This document shows positions 24,293 to 34,120 of a stretch of 40,196 nt of DNA, piece after piece. Where the stretch lies: contig OUQQ01000118.1 in assembly GCA_900404475.1 (NCBI GenBank), forward strand, positions 1 through 40,196, given 5' to 3'. The notes under the pieces were generated by a model. That model worked only from the letters and a program-made list of their open reading frames with translations. It was not told the origin of the DNA and searched no databases. The position numbers and the translations under genes were made by a program. The stretch's first letter is position 1. Each line of letters opens with the position of its first letter. This DNA is from Spongospora subterranea (taxonomy: Eukaryota; Endomyxa; Phytomyxea; Plasmodiophorida; Plasmodiophoridae).

Positions 24293-24671
24293 GCTATGCC
24301 TCTAGCTCCTCCACAAATATTAGGGAAACAGTTTCACTATCCAAACAAGACTGAAAGAACACAATTTTCGGCGAGTAACATGACCCTGTCCCAAGGAAAA
24401 ATGCAATCCACGGCGTGAGATGTCGCGCTATAGCTGGATACTGTTACAATATACACCACGAGGCAAACATCAACGTCCCAAACATAGCTCCAGCCAACGT
24501 GATCCAACTGGCGTTCCAGTGTGTCAGTAAATATTTGAGCTGTATGGAATGAAGTCTCCATAATTAAAAAACAAAAACGGTGAGGCATTCAACCACGCCA
24601 AGACAGGCTTTTCGAACAATTAAGATAAATCAGATTAATGGGCAGCGTTTATATGGTTTCTTTCTGAGCCA
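24293..24671. other. Spacer between two minus-strand genes
   Basis: This lies between the SSNA1 stop and the ZGRF1-like start, both on the minus strand. An ORF to 24588 on the minus strand shows no family resemblance. It should carry the SSNA1 3' end and the helicase promoter. Confidence 0.45.
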
Positions 24672-25133
24672 TCAATCTTTGATGACTTCACTACTCAGTC
24701 TTCTTTTCGTTAAATTTTGGGTCTCTCGTTTCAAAACATGCAGAAGCGTCTGTGAGCTTTCGACAATCTATCAAAGATGACGATTGGACAATGTTCTCTG
24801 CATCGCAAATCATCTTTTACCTTCATATATGCCGCTTCTGTCTCCTGAATCGTTCGGTCGTATTCTCCTATTGCTTCAGCTTTTTTCGCAATGCTGTCAT
24901 TTAACCTGTGGTACTTTTCTGTCAACGTAGCCAGTTCTCTCTGTATCACGCCCCTATCGCGTTCTTCTTTCGACATCGCTTGATTCACTTTTTCTCGTTT
25001 ATCCCTGAGTTCTTCAATACCTAGATCCAAAGAAAAAAAACACCGTTAACACCGATTGCACTTTTTCCAGAACGGGTATACATTTAGCCAACTCAGTGTT
25101 GTAGTTCTGCATATTCGCAGCTTGCATTGCCAT
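24672..25133 (-). CDS. SSNA1: SSNA1/NA14/DIP13 coiled-coil microtubule protein
   Basis: Three exons, 25133-25082, 25020-24821 and 24767-24672, encode 115 aa (human 119). The protein begins MAMQAANMQNYNTELAKC, then IEELRDKREKVNQ, a single long coiled coil with the diagnostic EYDRTIQETEAAYMK, and ends IVESSQTLLHVLKRETQNL plus a short basic tail. Intron phases join perfectly (61 and 53 bp). SSNA1 forms fibrils, nucleates and branches microtubules, and sits at basal bodies, centrosomes and axonemes; the Chlamydomonas homologue is DIP13. Its presence supports a flagellated life stage. It is transcribed divergently from the methyltransferase gene; the 283-bp gap should serve both promoters. Confidence 0.96.
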
Positions 25134-25416
25134 GATGTGCTCCTTTCAAGTATTTGATAGAAGCACCGGCCGAAATCGACTCAACAAATAAACCCCCTTT
25201 ACAGAGCTCCTGGCTATTATATAGTAGTGACGTAACCGAATAGGGTTACGCCCAACGTGGCTCCATCCTTCCATCATTCGATCAATCAACAAATTCGCTT
25301 GGCAATGATGCTAGGGCAGACGCCCCTTGGAATATTTTCACCATACCCCGGACCCCGCTTCCTGATGATGCTTTGTGCTGGGTTCGCGGGCCCGGAGTTC
25401 CTCACCATATCGTCTG

Positions 25417-26639
25417 ATGACGCCTGTCTCAGCAGCAGCTCTTCGAAAGCACCACATTCCGGTCTTGCTTCACGAAGTGTCAACGTTGTTGTGCGAAGGT
25501 CTTATTGGTGGAGCGCCTCAATCGTTGTTAGACGCAACCGTCGGACTTGGTGGGCATGCAGAATTTCTCTTGGATAAGGTGAAGGTTGCGTCAACATAAC
25601 AAATCTCAAATGACGGGTTTTTCCAGTTTCCTTCAATAAGGTCATTCGTTGGGGTTGATCGCGGTAATTCATTGTAGACTTTGTATTGTCACTCGCCGAT
25701 ATTGAATGCGTTGTAGATGTACAAGCTCTTCAACTGTGTTTTCAGAACCTCAAACTTAGGTTTCCTAATGCTGATATTCGTCTTCGGTCAAAAGACGCCG
25801 AACACAATCTTGGCACTGCAGCGCCAATTAGCAGTCTTGGGCAACGCCGTATTACACTATATCATGGCGAGTTTAAAGATGTGGACTATTATTTATCCGA
25901 TTCGGGACTGAACCGTACAGATTGCATTCTCGGTGACTTTGGTGTTTCGTCACTTCAACTTGACCAACCCCACCGTGGATTCGCGTTCCGTCATAACGGT
26001 CCTCTTGGTAAGTTTCGTTGATGCTCCAGTTTTACATTTTTTTAAATAGATCACTCAGACATGCGAATGGATCAATCTGGGGAAGAAACTGCACTTCAGT
26101 TAATCGCCAGGTCGTCTGTTGATTCATTGACTGACATTATTGAGCGCTATGGTGAAGAACGATGGTCAAAACGAATTGCTACTCTCATCATGGATTCATA
26201 TGCGAAAGGCACCCTAAATACGACATCTGATCTGGAAAAACTATGTTGGTCTGCCTATCCGAGTGCTTCAAGACCAAACTTTGGGTCTTTAAGCTCGAAT
26301 AGGAAGAGGAAACCTATACATCCAGCGACTAGAACATTCATGGCACTGCGAATGGCAGTAAACCAGGAGTTGGCGCAAATACGTGAGATGCTGGATAAGG
26401 TTGTCTCTGGTTTACTCAGTCCAGGCGGGAGAATTGCTTTGATGTCCTTTCACAGCTTAGAAGACAGAATAGTGAAACATACATTTCGATCGTGGAGCAG
26501 CAGTACAATACCTCATGACGTTATTACAAAAAGGCCTGTTCGAGCGGGCGATGAAGAAATTTCTAATAATCTTAGAAGTCGAAGCGCAAAATTACGCGTT
26601 TGTTCGCGAACGATATTGCCAGCTGCAGATTTGAGATAA
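25417..26639 (+). CDS. rsmH: RsmH/METTL15-type 16S/12S rRNA m4C methyltransferase
   Basis: Four exons, 25417-25578, 25627-25663, 25717-26007 and 26059-26639, give about 356 aa. The SAM-binding fold starts with HHIPVLLHEV and LLDATVGLGGHAEFLL, then FVGVDRD, CILGDFGVSSLQLDQPHRGF, GPLDMRMDQS, YGEERWSKRIA, HPATRTFMALRMAVNQEL and LMSFHSLEDRIVK. These are the ordered motifs of the MraW/RsmH family, which N4-methylates a cytosine in the small-subunit rRNA; METTL15 does this in animal mitochondria. The ATG chosen is the first in frame after a stop and leaves only about 12 residues before the fold, so a targeting peptide on an earlier exon is possible. Residues around FPNADIRLRSKDAEHN are an in-frame insertion that could instead be a 75-bp in-frame intron. 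The stop lies 46 bp from the converging TPX2-like stop. Confidence 0.93.
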
Positions 26640-26685
26640 ATTTTTAGGGCATGTATTGTATGTGGTTAATCATTGTACAATGAAT

Positions 26686-29268
26686 TTAGATTTTTACCAT
26701 GTCATGTTTTGTCTTTAATCGCTGCGTTGTCGCAAACTCTGGGGACATCGGAGTTGTAAGGGGCACCGAACTTTTTGCTAATTGGAATTCCGCTGGAATC
26801 CGGAACGGTCGCGCTTTGAATGCCACAGCGTCAAGAGAAGCAATCAAATTTTCTTCTTCAAGCTTTTCTTTTTCCCGTTTTCGAGCTTCCCTTGCAAATT
26901 CAGCTTCCCGATGCTGCTCATCCACAGTACGGTCAAAAATCTCTCTCTATAGCAATATTAGACCCTATAGAACTGGATTACTTGTTGAAACAGCTGAGTA
27001 CCTGAACAGCTCGTTCTTCAGTAGCTAGATGAAAAGGATGTGGAACTACAGGAGTGTGCTTGGAAGCTGCTGGAACGAAAGGTTGCTGGACTAGGTGCAG
27101 TGGGACACTGGCTTTGAAAGCTGTGAACTGTTCGTTTTCTTTGTCAAACTCTTGTTGAATTTTCTAGTGACAACGCATACATAATAAAGAATACAATTTC
27201 GCAACAAACCTTACCTGCCTGAACGAATTCTTGATACGATCACTAAATTGCTCACTTGCTAGTTTGAAAGGCTGAGGTTCCGTTAATGGAACCGTTCCGT
27301 GGATAATCTTCTTTGGGGAAGTAAAGACTAAAGGCCGGGCCTTGTAGATTCTAGCTGCTTCGTCTGCCTCCTGTTGCATCATTAGTTGATGTTTGAATTG
27401 ATCTTTTTTCAAAGCCCCTCTTTCTTCTGTGAGCAATGGAAACGGATCGATTTTGGTGACCTCCCTTGGAGTGACGCAGGAAACCTATGGCCGATCAATA
27501 ATTGAAAACATCGCGAGCGACTACTCCTACTCTGGGTGTTTTGGAAAAATCTGGCATCGGACGGGCATGAAATGTAGGTGCGAAATCGGCTGGCTCCTCG
27601 TGAGAAACAGGACGCTGCTTCGGTTTCCGAAGCCTAGGGGACACAGGAATGGTGGTTGATGACCGAGAAAGTGGTTTTGTCGGTTTCTGACTTCGAACAG
27701 ACAACGGAACCTAGTCCAACTTGTAAAAATATTTACTCAATCGGTGGGTAAAACAAAACGGACTGGCTTCGCTTTGAAAGTGAACGCCTCTTCAGAACGA
27801 GACGACGACACGCTGAGACTTCGCGACACCGATGGTCTTGCACTACTCGCAAAAGAAAATTCCTTTGTCACAGTGAGCGCTTTCTTACGAACTCGAGGAA
27901 CACCCACATCTCCAGTACTGAGCAGCAACAAAAATTCAAAACACCCGCTGTGCGCAAACAGAACGACCCAACCTATTGAGTACTTTACGAGGCATATGCT
28001 TAGCTTTGAAAGATGCATGAGCTTTCATCTCTTGCACAATTTTATCCTCTGTGCTCATCAAAGGTGTGGTGCGCCTGGGAGTTGAAAGTTTGAATTCATG
28101 GGGCTGCGTACGAGCGGGGACAATGTTGTCCGGACCTTCATGTGCTGTTAACCCCCACTATGAAGTGTTTATAACGAATCATACCTTTGGATTCAGATCG
28201 ACGGGCAAAAAAAGATTTTGTCTGAACAGTGAGAGGTGTGAAGGATTCGGCGCGCCCTTCCACAGGTCCCGATCTCGCTGAATGTACAGAAGACGAGCGA
28301 CTTCGGCAACGAGGCCCAGAAAATGAGCTAGCAACATCAAACGCTTGGCTCGGCCGAGATCTCGACCGTCCTCTTGTTTGCTTCACGGATGTAGAACTAA
28401 TATCTGGGACCTTTCGGGAGCTACTGGGTCTTTCACCTGGTTGCGAGGATTGAGTACGGAACTCGAACGGTTTCGGCACAGTTAATTTCTTGGTTGAACG
28501 AATTTGCCGTCCAGGTGCTGCTCCAGATGCGACAGCTTGAAGCATTCTGGCTTTGTTTCGTTCGCGCAATGCCGCAGTAGCCTGCATTTCACTCTGCAAC
28601 TTCTGAAGTTCAAGTTGCTCAGTGCTTTGTGGCGACGGATGACGTCTTCCCTCTAGCCCAAACCTTGCAGTACTAGGAACGGTAGCCTTAGCAACCGCAA
28701 CAGATTTATGGGCGTTCCAGACTGCGCCTGGTACAATGTTAACTGTCGGCTTCTTGGCTACAACCTTAGCCGAGGTGACAGATTTTCGGGCGCGCATAAA
28801 GCTGGGTACTTGAGCACCCTCACGCGTTGACTTGATATCCGATTTCAAGATCTGATCCGTGGCGAGCACTGAATATGATGGAACTCGGAAATCCGGAGAT
28901 GGTGGAACGGTGGAGTTGCTCGAAGGTTGATCTGGCAGCGACACTAAAAAGTCACAGTTTCGACCGTCAGAATGCAAAAATGAATTGGACTAGAGATCAA
29001 AATTAATACATTCTGGTTTGAAGGAGGAAGGTTTCTCTTGCGTAGCAATTTTTGTTGAAGTCTCTTCAAAAACAACGGGCAATATCTTGCTCTTCGTCAC
29101 GGTTATGCGACGACCGTCTTCAAAATAAGACTCAGCAGCAATGGGATCATCGCGCGCGTTCGTGAAATCGTGGAACTGCGGCGCATTGAACTCATAGATC
29201 GGATCAATGCTGGGGCGCGGAATGCGGTCGATCTGGGTTTGATCGGGGGCGGATTCCGCTCCAGTCAT
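26686..29268 (-). CDS. TPX2: TPX2-like spindle assembly factor
   Basis: Exon 1 (29268-29010) begins MTGAESAPDQTQ and contains IYEFNAPQFHDF with ESYFED, matching the TPX2 N-terminus. Exon 2 starts at 28943 and is long, basic and Ser-rich. Downstream exons carry the repeated TPX2 signature: PKPFEFRTQ, PHEFKLSTPRR, ASFKAKHMPRK (near 28.0 kb), FTFKAKPVRF, FAPTFHARPMPDFSK (near 27.55 kb), IYKARPLVFTSP with PQPFKLASEQF (near 27.3 kb), and at the C-terminus PHPFHLATEERAVQREIFDRT, a basic coiled coil and AVAFKARPFRIP, ending at 26686. TPX2 activates Aurora A and promotes microtubule nucleation around chromatin and spindles. Introns are about 50-70 bp; several internal joins are approximate. The overlapping plus-strand ORFs are shadows. 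It could be a TPX2-domain relative (WVD2-like), but the N-terminal motif favours TPX2 itself. Confidence 0.87.
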
Positions 29269-29701
29269 CGCCACGCGCGTTCTAAACTACTGTCCCCCGA
29301 TACTGAGGTGTTGTCGGACAGGGCCAGGGGGGGGGGGCCGGGCCGAGCAGACAGAGACGGAGAGGATGAGAGAGACAGTGGAGACGAGAGAGAGAGAGAG
29401 AGACAGTAGGGACCGAGGGAGAACACCCCAACCGAAACGTCACGACGGGGGAGCGGTACCCACCAAACGTTACGATAGGCGATATACCTGCGTGCTCACC
29501 GGCGCACTATTTGATTTCGTTTTGGCGCCATTTGCATCGCCCCGTGCCGTACACGGCAGGGGTTCACTGTCTGCCTGCCGACAATCACCATTGGGATGAA
29601 TGATCCGGGCAGATTCCAGTCATCTATTGAAATCTACACCTGCTCGTCTCTCTGAATTACGATATGTTGATGAGTTTTATATTTATCGTTTAACTTGATA
29701 T
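29269..29701. repeat. Poly-G tract and (GA)n low-complexity spacer
   Basis: This is the spacer between TPX2-like and the FYVE gene, both on the minus strand. It has a run of ten G at about 29328-29337, followed to about 29405 by purine-rich GAGAC/GAGAGA repeats with an uninterrupted (GA)n near 29388-29402. It lies just upstream of the TPX2-like start, so it may fall in that promoter or 5' UTR. No gene is supported. Confidence 0.75.
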
Positions 29702-30498
29702 TTAGGTATGAGCAGGACCGTCTTGAGGACCTCCATCCAATGCGAACTGTACTCTTCTTTTGACATCCCTTTTGCGATCCGGTGATGAAATTGCAGAAAC
29801 GGCAGGTCCATTTTTTCCATTCAACGCAGATGTGGAGGACAGCGAAAGAACTGGCTGCTGTTCTACTGGAATATCGCAAATTTCGGAATGCTTCCTGCAA
29901 ACCGCCCATAACTGATGAAGCCGCTCGGACGCTTCTTCTCTGACCACAAGCTGATTCACAACCCGAAAGAACGTTTTCTCAAAGCATTGTATAAAGTATG
30001 GTCGTAGATAGGGATTGAATGCCGGGTATTTATCCAGATCGCAAAGGATTGCCGCCCCTTGCTGCAGTTTATCCAGCCCATCATCGCTATCATCAATAAA
30101 TGGGGCGTCCAATGTAAACGCATACGAGTTTCTTTCAAGCGATAGTACCGTTATCTGTGCCAAACCCGTCAACAACAAATCTCTTTTGTGTGGCCAGCGC
30201 CGTTGTTTACGCTTTTGCTGGCACATTCATCGCAAATTCGGTATGAATAGTCGTCATCAAGACCGTATTGCCATAGAATATCGGTATAGGGACTACACGG
30301 TGAGCACACGAGCCTCCCGCAGGATCGGCAATGATGCCGCCGGTTGACGAACCCGAATCGCTCATGGCAAAGAGAACACACGGGAGATTGATCGCTTTGC
30401 CAGATAATCAACGACGATTTCGACTGAGCCTGAGCGGAAATCAATATCTGCGGTTTTGTGTGGAGGCGCTGGTTGCGGGTGTGTCTTACTGTCCCCAT
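29702..30498 (-). CDS. FYVE zinc-finger protein (PI3P binder)
   Basis: The ATG at 30498 (MGTVRHTRNQRL) follows an in-frame stop. A complete FYVE signature follows: WQSD (WxxD), CSLCHERF, NRRHHCRSCGRLVC (RRHHCR loop, which contacts PI3P) and YRICDEC (RVC-like motif with the last zinc pair). FYVE domains bind phosphatidylinositol 3-phosphate on endosomes, the product of VPS34-VPS15, whose VPS15 subunit is encoded in the same window. After the finger the frame changes, apparently through a short intron near 30190-30230, into an alpha-helical region (ERNSYAFTLDAP, CDLDKYPAFNPYLRPYF) and a basic tail ending at 29702. The exact junction could not be fixed: canonical sites that keep the last Cys do not give the right phase. 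The helical region was not recognised. Confidence 0.8.
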
Positions 30499-31060
30499 AC
30501 GATCTCCTCATCAGGTACAGGACTGCACCATTGTAATTATGATCGCTATGTGAACGACCACCTATATAACCACTGATATCGCAGCCCCATCTAGATTCTT
30601 CCAGAAACAATCAGGCGCGCGCCTTCAAACTGTTTTTATATCGTCTTTTGACCAAGAAGAAGAAATTAGACTTATTAATCGACGCGCTTTCTCAATTCTC
30701 ACCTATCGATTGCTGTATATGTCGGTGCCCCTGATATCAGGTGTTTGTCCGCAGCGCAGTCCGCCACGGGTTAACTCCGGTTCGATCTCGGCTGGATCAT
30801 TGTTCAATTAGATCAGCAGTCGTGCGAACGCGTTGATCTCCAATAGTGAGTTGGAGATTGGAATGGGTCTAGATTGGAGCGACTTGAGCCGATGATGGTT
30901 TTAATCTGTTTTAATGAGTCGTAGCTATTGCCATGATCGACACCCTATTCTCTAGAGGCTCTCAGTTCCCCAATAACAGCACACCACTTCAATCTCCAAT
31001 TCTCGGCGAAACGATATGATCCAATGATGATGCTATTTTTGTCTAGGATGGGGGATAAAA

Positions 31061-31084
31061 CACAGGCTGTGAACCCAGCCTGTG
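31061..31084. other. Perfect 9-bp inverted repeat (hairpin)
   Basis: CACAGGCTG and CAGCCTGTG are perfect inverted copies separated by six bases (TGAACC). The stem is GC-rich, with an A-run just before it. It sits about 20 bases from the end of the short minus-strand ORF at 31111. It could be an RNA stem-loop in a 3' end, or simply a chance palindrome. It does not match the histone mRNA stem-loop. Confidence 0.6.
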
Positions 31085-31110
31085 CCCTCATAATTCGGGA
31101 TAAATGGCGT

Positions 31111-31305
31111 TTATTCGCTGTCTGAGGATATATCTACTGCTGTCGGGACCACTGGGGCGATAGCCACCTCGCCCCTTTGCATTCTGAGGGCGTCAATGCA
31201 ACCTTGTTCCAGACGGACGTCATTGTTATGGGAGTTGCTGTAGCACCACCTTTCCAACTCTGTATAGCAATAAACACTTTTTTGTGTGCATATTAACGGT
31301 GTCAC
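31111..31305 (-). CDS. Short ORF, unrecognised
   Basis: This 64-codon ORF starts with ATG and ends in an acidic tail (VDISSDSE). It contains CYTELERWCYSNSHNND and QGCIDALRMQRGEVAIA. It resembles no family I know. The acidic terminus and position between divergent genes would fit a small lineage gene, or a remnant of a transposon-type protein. Coding status is doubtful. Confidence 0.25.
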   Translation of the reverse strand: MTPLICTQKSVYCYTELERWCYSNSHNNDVRLEQGCIDALRMQRGEVAIAPVVPTAVDISSDSE

Positions 31306-31486
31306 ATCGTATATTCTCGAAAATCTGTTTTCGATTAGGTTAAGCGAATCTAACTGACGTTTGATATGTAAATCGATGAGTGTGGCGCTAAACGATCTTG
31401 GTGAAAGCGGTGACGATCCTCAATAATGTGTGTGACGAGGGTGGTGGAGAGGATCATGATCACAAGGGAATTGCCAAACAACAATC

Positions 31487-32493
31487 ATGGGCTGTACTGT
31501 GTCGTGTTGTCGCCCGAAATCCCGTCCCAACATCAAACTGGCCGTCTTGGGCCTGGACAACGCTGGGAAATCCACAGTCGTCAACAACATCACTGGGGAC
31601 CGCCATCGAATGGTCACGCCCACAGTGGGATTCTCCAACGTCCAGGTCGATTCTGGCCATGTTAAACTGACGGTTTACGATCTTGGCGGTGGCGCGTCCA
31701 TTAGGCAATATTGGCCCAATTACTTCCACGAGGTCAGCCGATACCCAGAAATGAATCCCCAGTCAATCGTCTCTGAATTCTATCTGGCGTGTGAATTCAG
31801 CTGCACGGTCTTGTGTTCGTAATCGATGCCTCTGCCGACGACCGAATATCCGATGCGTCAACCGCCTTGGGCTCTGTGATTCAGAACCCGTTAATTATCG
31901 GCAAGCCGATCCTCATGTTGGTGAACTCGATAACCAATGCCAACCTTGCTGCTAATCCCTTGACAGCTTGGCGAATAAGCAGGATCTGCCCGGTGCCCTA
32001 TCGATTGACGAGATCAGCCAACGGCTCGATCTCTCACCGATCCCCAGCGATCATTACCGGGTATTGAGTTGCGTGTACGATCATGGTTTATGGCCAACGA
32101 CTGCCAGATTCTCATTTGTTGTCGTTTAGAGCGTATGCCAAACCTGATTCAGACACTAGTCCATCGCCTGCTTCGGCGCTTCCTGATCAACAGATCGTGC
32201 TAGGTGTCGACTGGCTGAAATCCTGCATCCTGCAGGAATTCGATTCGTTGCATCAACGGACGGAGATCGATTCGCGTCAATGGATCGAGACCGAAACGCG
32301 AAAGAAGACGGAGCAAATGGAGCGAGTCGTCGCGATGCGAGCAGAAAGGGAGATGGCGGCGTCAAAGACGGCCAATGACGACAAGAAACCTATGCAGATT
32401 GACGATAACGACGGAGCACTGCCCGGTCAGGTGTCAGCGGCCGGTCATCCAGTAGGGTCTGAAAATACTCTGAATCCTGTCGATCACGGCTGA
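31487..32493 (+). CDS. ARL13B: ARL13-type ciliary Arf-like GTPase
   Basis: Four exons, 31487-31732, 31801-31916, 31967-32074 and 32130-32493, encode 277 aa with consistent phases. The N-terminus MGCTVSCCRP offers Gly2 for myristoylation and Cys3/7/8 for palmitoylation, the usual ARL13B membrane anchor. Nucleotide motifs are GLDNAGKST (22-30), TPTVGF (switch I), DLGGG (switch II; Gly replaces the catalytic Gln, as in ARL13B), and LANKQD (122-127). The C-terminal part has VDWLKSCILQEFDSL and the long charged helix typical of ARL13B, but the tail is short and lacks an evident proline-rich region. ARL13B is the GEF for ARL3 and controls ciliary membrane composition. Introns are 68, 50 and 55 bp. 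Confidence 0.93.
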
Positions 32494-32682
32494 AAGAATC
32501 ATTTCTGTCGATGAGATCTAGACAATCATAATATAGGCATGTCGAGCGCTTCGCCAATTAATTTGAGCCATTTCCCCCATAAAACCCTGGTCATTCGCTG
32601 TTCCAGATTAATCTGTCTGTGAAGATGGCGGCACGCGGCTGGCTCATTGACCAGATCAACGCTCCTGGACCATTGATCGATC

Positions 32683-33108
32683 ATGAGCCGTTCAATGAAG
32701 CCAACGTCCCATGGCCGAACCGGCCACCAGAACGGGGCATGTGTTGGATATGCACACGATCGCAATACGCCGATCGGGCCGTCTGGGGCCGACCAATCAG
32801 GGGCCAGCACATACTCCAGAGTAGGAAAGGGGCGTGTCAACGTTGACGACAGTGAAATATTCGGAATATCGGAAGCGGATGATAGAATATCGCCGCCCAA
32901 ACGAACCTGTGGCCAACCCAGGGATTACTCGCACGATCCAACGGCCGAGACATTGGCGCTGACCGAGGTCGACACCGCTGATCACTACTCGTTCGCCACG
33001 AAACCCGTTGGGAAACCAGCAGCGCCGTCCGGGCGGCATCCATCGGGGAACACGACGGCTGATGAGGACGAGGAGGGAATCATTTCCGACGCCAAGCTGC
33101 CATTATGA
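32683..33108 (+). CDS. Orphan acidic, probably disordered protein
   Basis: This 141-aa ORF has its first ATG after an in-frame stop. The protein is Gly/Ser/Thr-rich and polar, with DDSEIFGISEADDRI, TAETLALTEVD and an acidic end (TTADEDEEGIISDAKLPL). Codons favour purine at position 1, especially in the last third, which supports this strand. A long minus-strand ORF (32900-32526) and another (33326-32985) overlap it, with a Trp-rich stretch (FWWPVRPWDVGFIERL), so the strand is not certain. No family was recognised. Confidence 0.4.
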   Translation: MSRSMKPTSHGRTGHQNGACVGYAHDRNTPIGPSGADQSGASTYSRVGKGRVNVDDSEIFGISEADDRISPPKRTCGQPRDYSHDPTAETLALTEVDTADHYSFATKPVGKPAAPSGRHPSGNTTADEDEEGIISDAKLPL

Positions 33109-33544
33109 TGGATCGTATACCAGAGAATCGATACAACACATGATAAACAGCAAAAAAACAGTCGCCATGGACGTTGGGTGATATCGATTCGGGCATCATG
33201 ATCCTGACACAAGTTCCAGACCAGTTTTCTAGGCGCAGCATTCTTGGAATGAGTCGAAACGGGCCACAATGAGGAAGTTTTCCCCGAGAAAGATGGCGTG
33301 TATTCACCATATTTATTTACCGACATTATTTGACACTTTATCGGGGTCCATGAAGTTAATGATGCTTATCTAAGCTGATTTTTAGTCATAACGTGTGTGG
33401 GAGAGGGTCTTGCAGAGGCTTGATGTGCCACGAGTGATGGTATTTAGATCATGAACAACCCAACAGCTTGAGTTGCGCCCGATACGTCAAAATTCCGATG
33501 GGGATTGCCGTCTGATCGGGTCATCTGATAACGGTGAACGGCAA
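33109..33544. other. Region with no supported gene
   Basis: Only the end of a long minus-strand ORF (33326-32985), which overlaps the orphan gene before it, is present. It has no recognisable domain. The rest is non-coding as far as I can see. Confidence 0.4.
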
Positions 33545-33901
33545 TCACCGATCTTGAAATCCTAGCAATATACAATCGCCAGCATCAGCAGGATTTAACT
33601 GAATCCGAAGCGCTGCCATGAACCAATCTGCATTCCGGGGACAGGGATGACGAGTAATCGGACTGGGTTTGGGACAAGATGGGCTGATTCCGTTGATAAA
33701 CCTGACACTACTTGCAAGGGTCACATTATCATAAGTAGTTAATCGGCGGTAAAAAAGTGAAAATTGAATGACATTGCAGGCATCATGGGCAAATTCAAAC
33801 CCAGGATAGAGGGCGTAGAGTGTTGATTGTATCCGGATCTCGGAATTCGAATTATATTCGTAGATCGAAAAGCTAGGAAACGTCGCGAAGTGTTGGGACA
33901 T
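33545..33901 (-). CDS. Orphan ORF, 118 aa
   Basis: A complete ATG-to-stop frame starts MSQHFATFPSFSIYEYNS and ends CILLGFQDR. It is aromatic-rich in the first half (YALYPGFEF, FSLFYRRL) and could form beta structure. No signal peptide, membrane helix or known motif is visible. It lies in a cluster of short orphan ORFs. Coding status rests only on length and unbroken frame. Confidence 0.35.
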   Translation of the reverse strand: MSQHFATFPSFSIYEYNSNSEIRIQSTLYALYPGFEFAHDACNVIQFSLFYRRLTTYDNVTLASSVRFINGISPSCPKPSPITRHPCPRNADWFMAALRIQLNPADAGDCILLGFQDR

Positions 33902-34120
33902 GTATTTCTGGTCAATCCATGATTGGTTGAAGGCAGGAATACGTTAAATACTGTATGAACATTATTGTTAGTGTATTAATGACGAACAGGTATTGAAGGT
34001 CCCGATGTTGGTCATTCACTCTTTATGGGACTCGATAGTTTAATTTCGTGAATGTGAATTTTCGCTATAGACACCCATGAAAATCGGTACAAGAAGGAAG
34101 AAAAAAATCAAACAACATTA

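Larger units (their letters stand above)
30499..31486. other. Divergent intergenic region
   Basis: This separates the FYVE gene (-) from the ARL13-type gene (+) by about 1 kb. It contains a 9-bp hairpin (31061-31084) and a 64-codon minus-strand ORF (31305-31111), listed separately. The rest shows no gene. Confidence 0.5.

Noticed and set aside
25257..25577. Upstream plus-strand frame (MAPSFHHSINQQ) before the methyltransferase
   Set aside because: It is in a different frame from the methyltransferase and is probably 5' UTR; a spliced targeting peptide remains possible but unproven.
27744..28453. Plus-strand ORFs of 74-113 codons inside the TPX2-like gene
   Set aside because: They are antisense to conserved TPX2 motifs such as FTFKAKPV and PFEFRTQ, which settle the strand.
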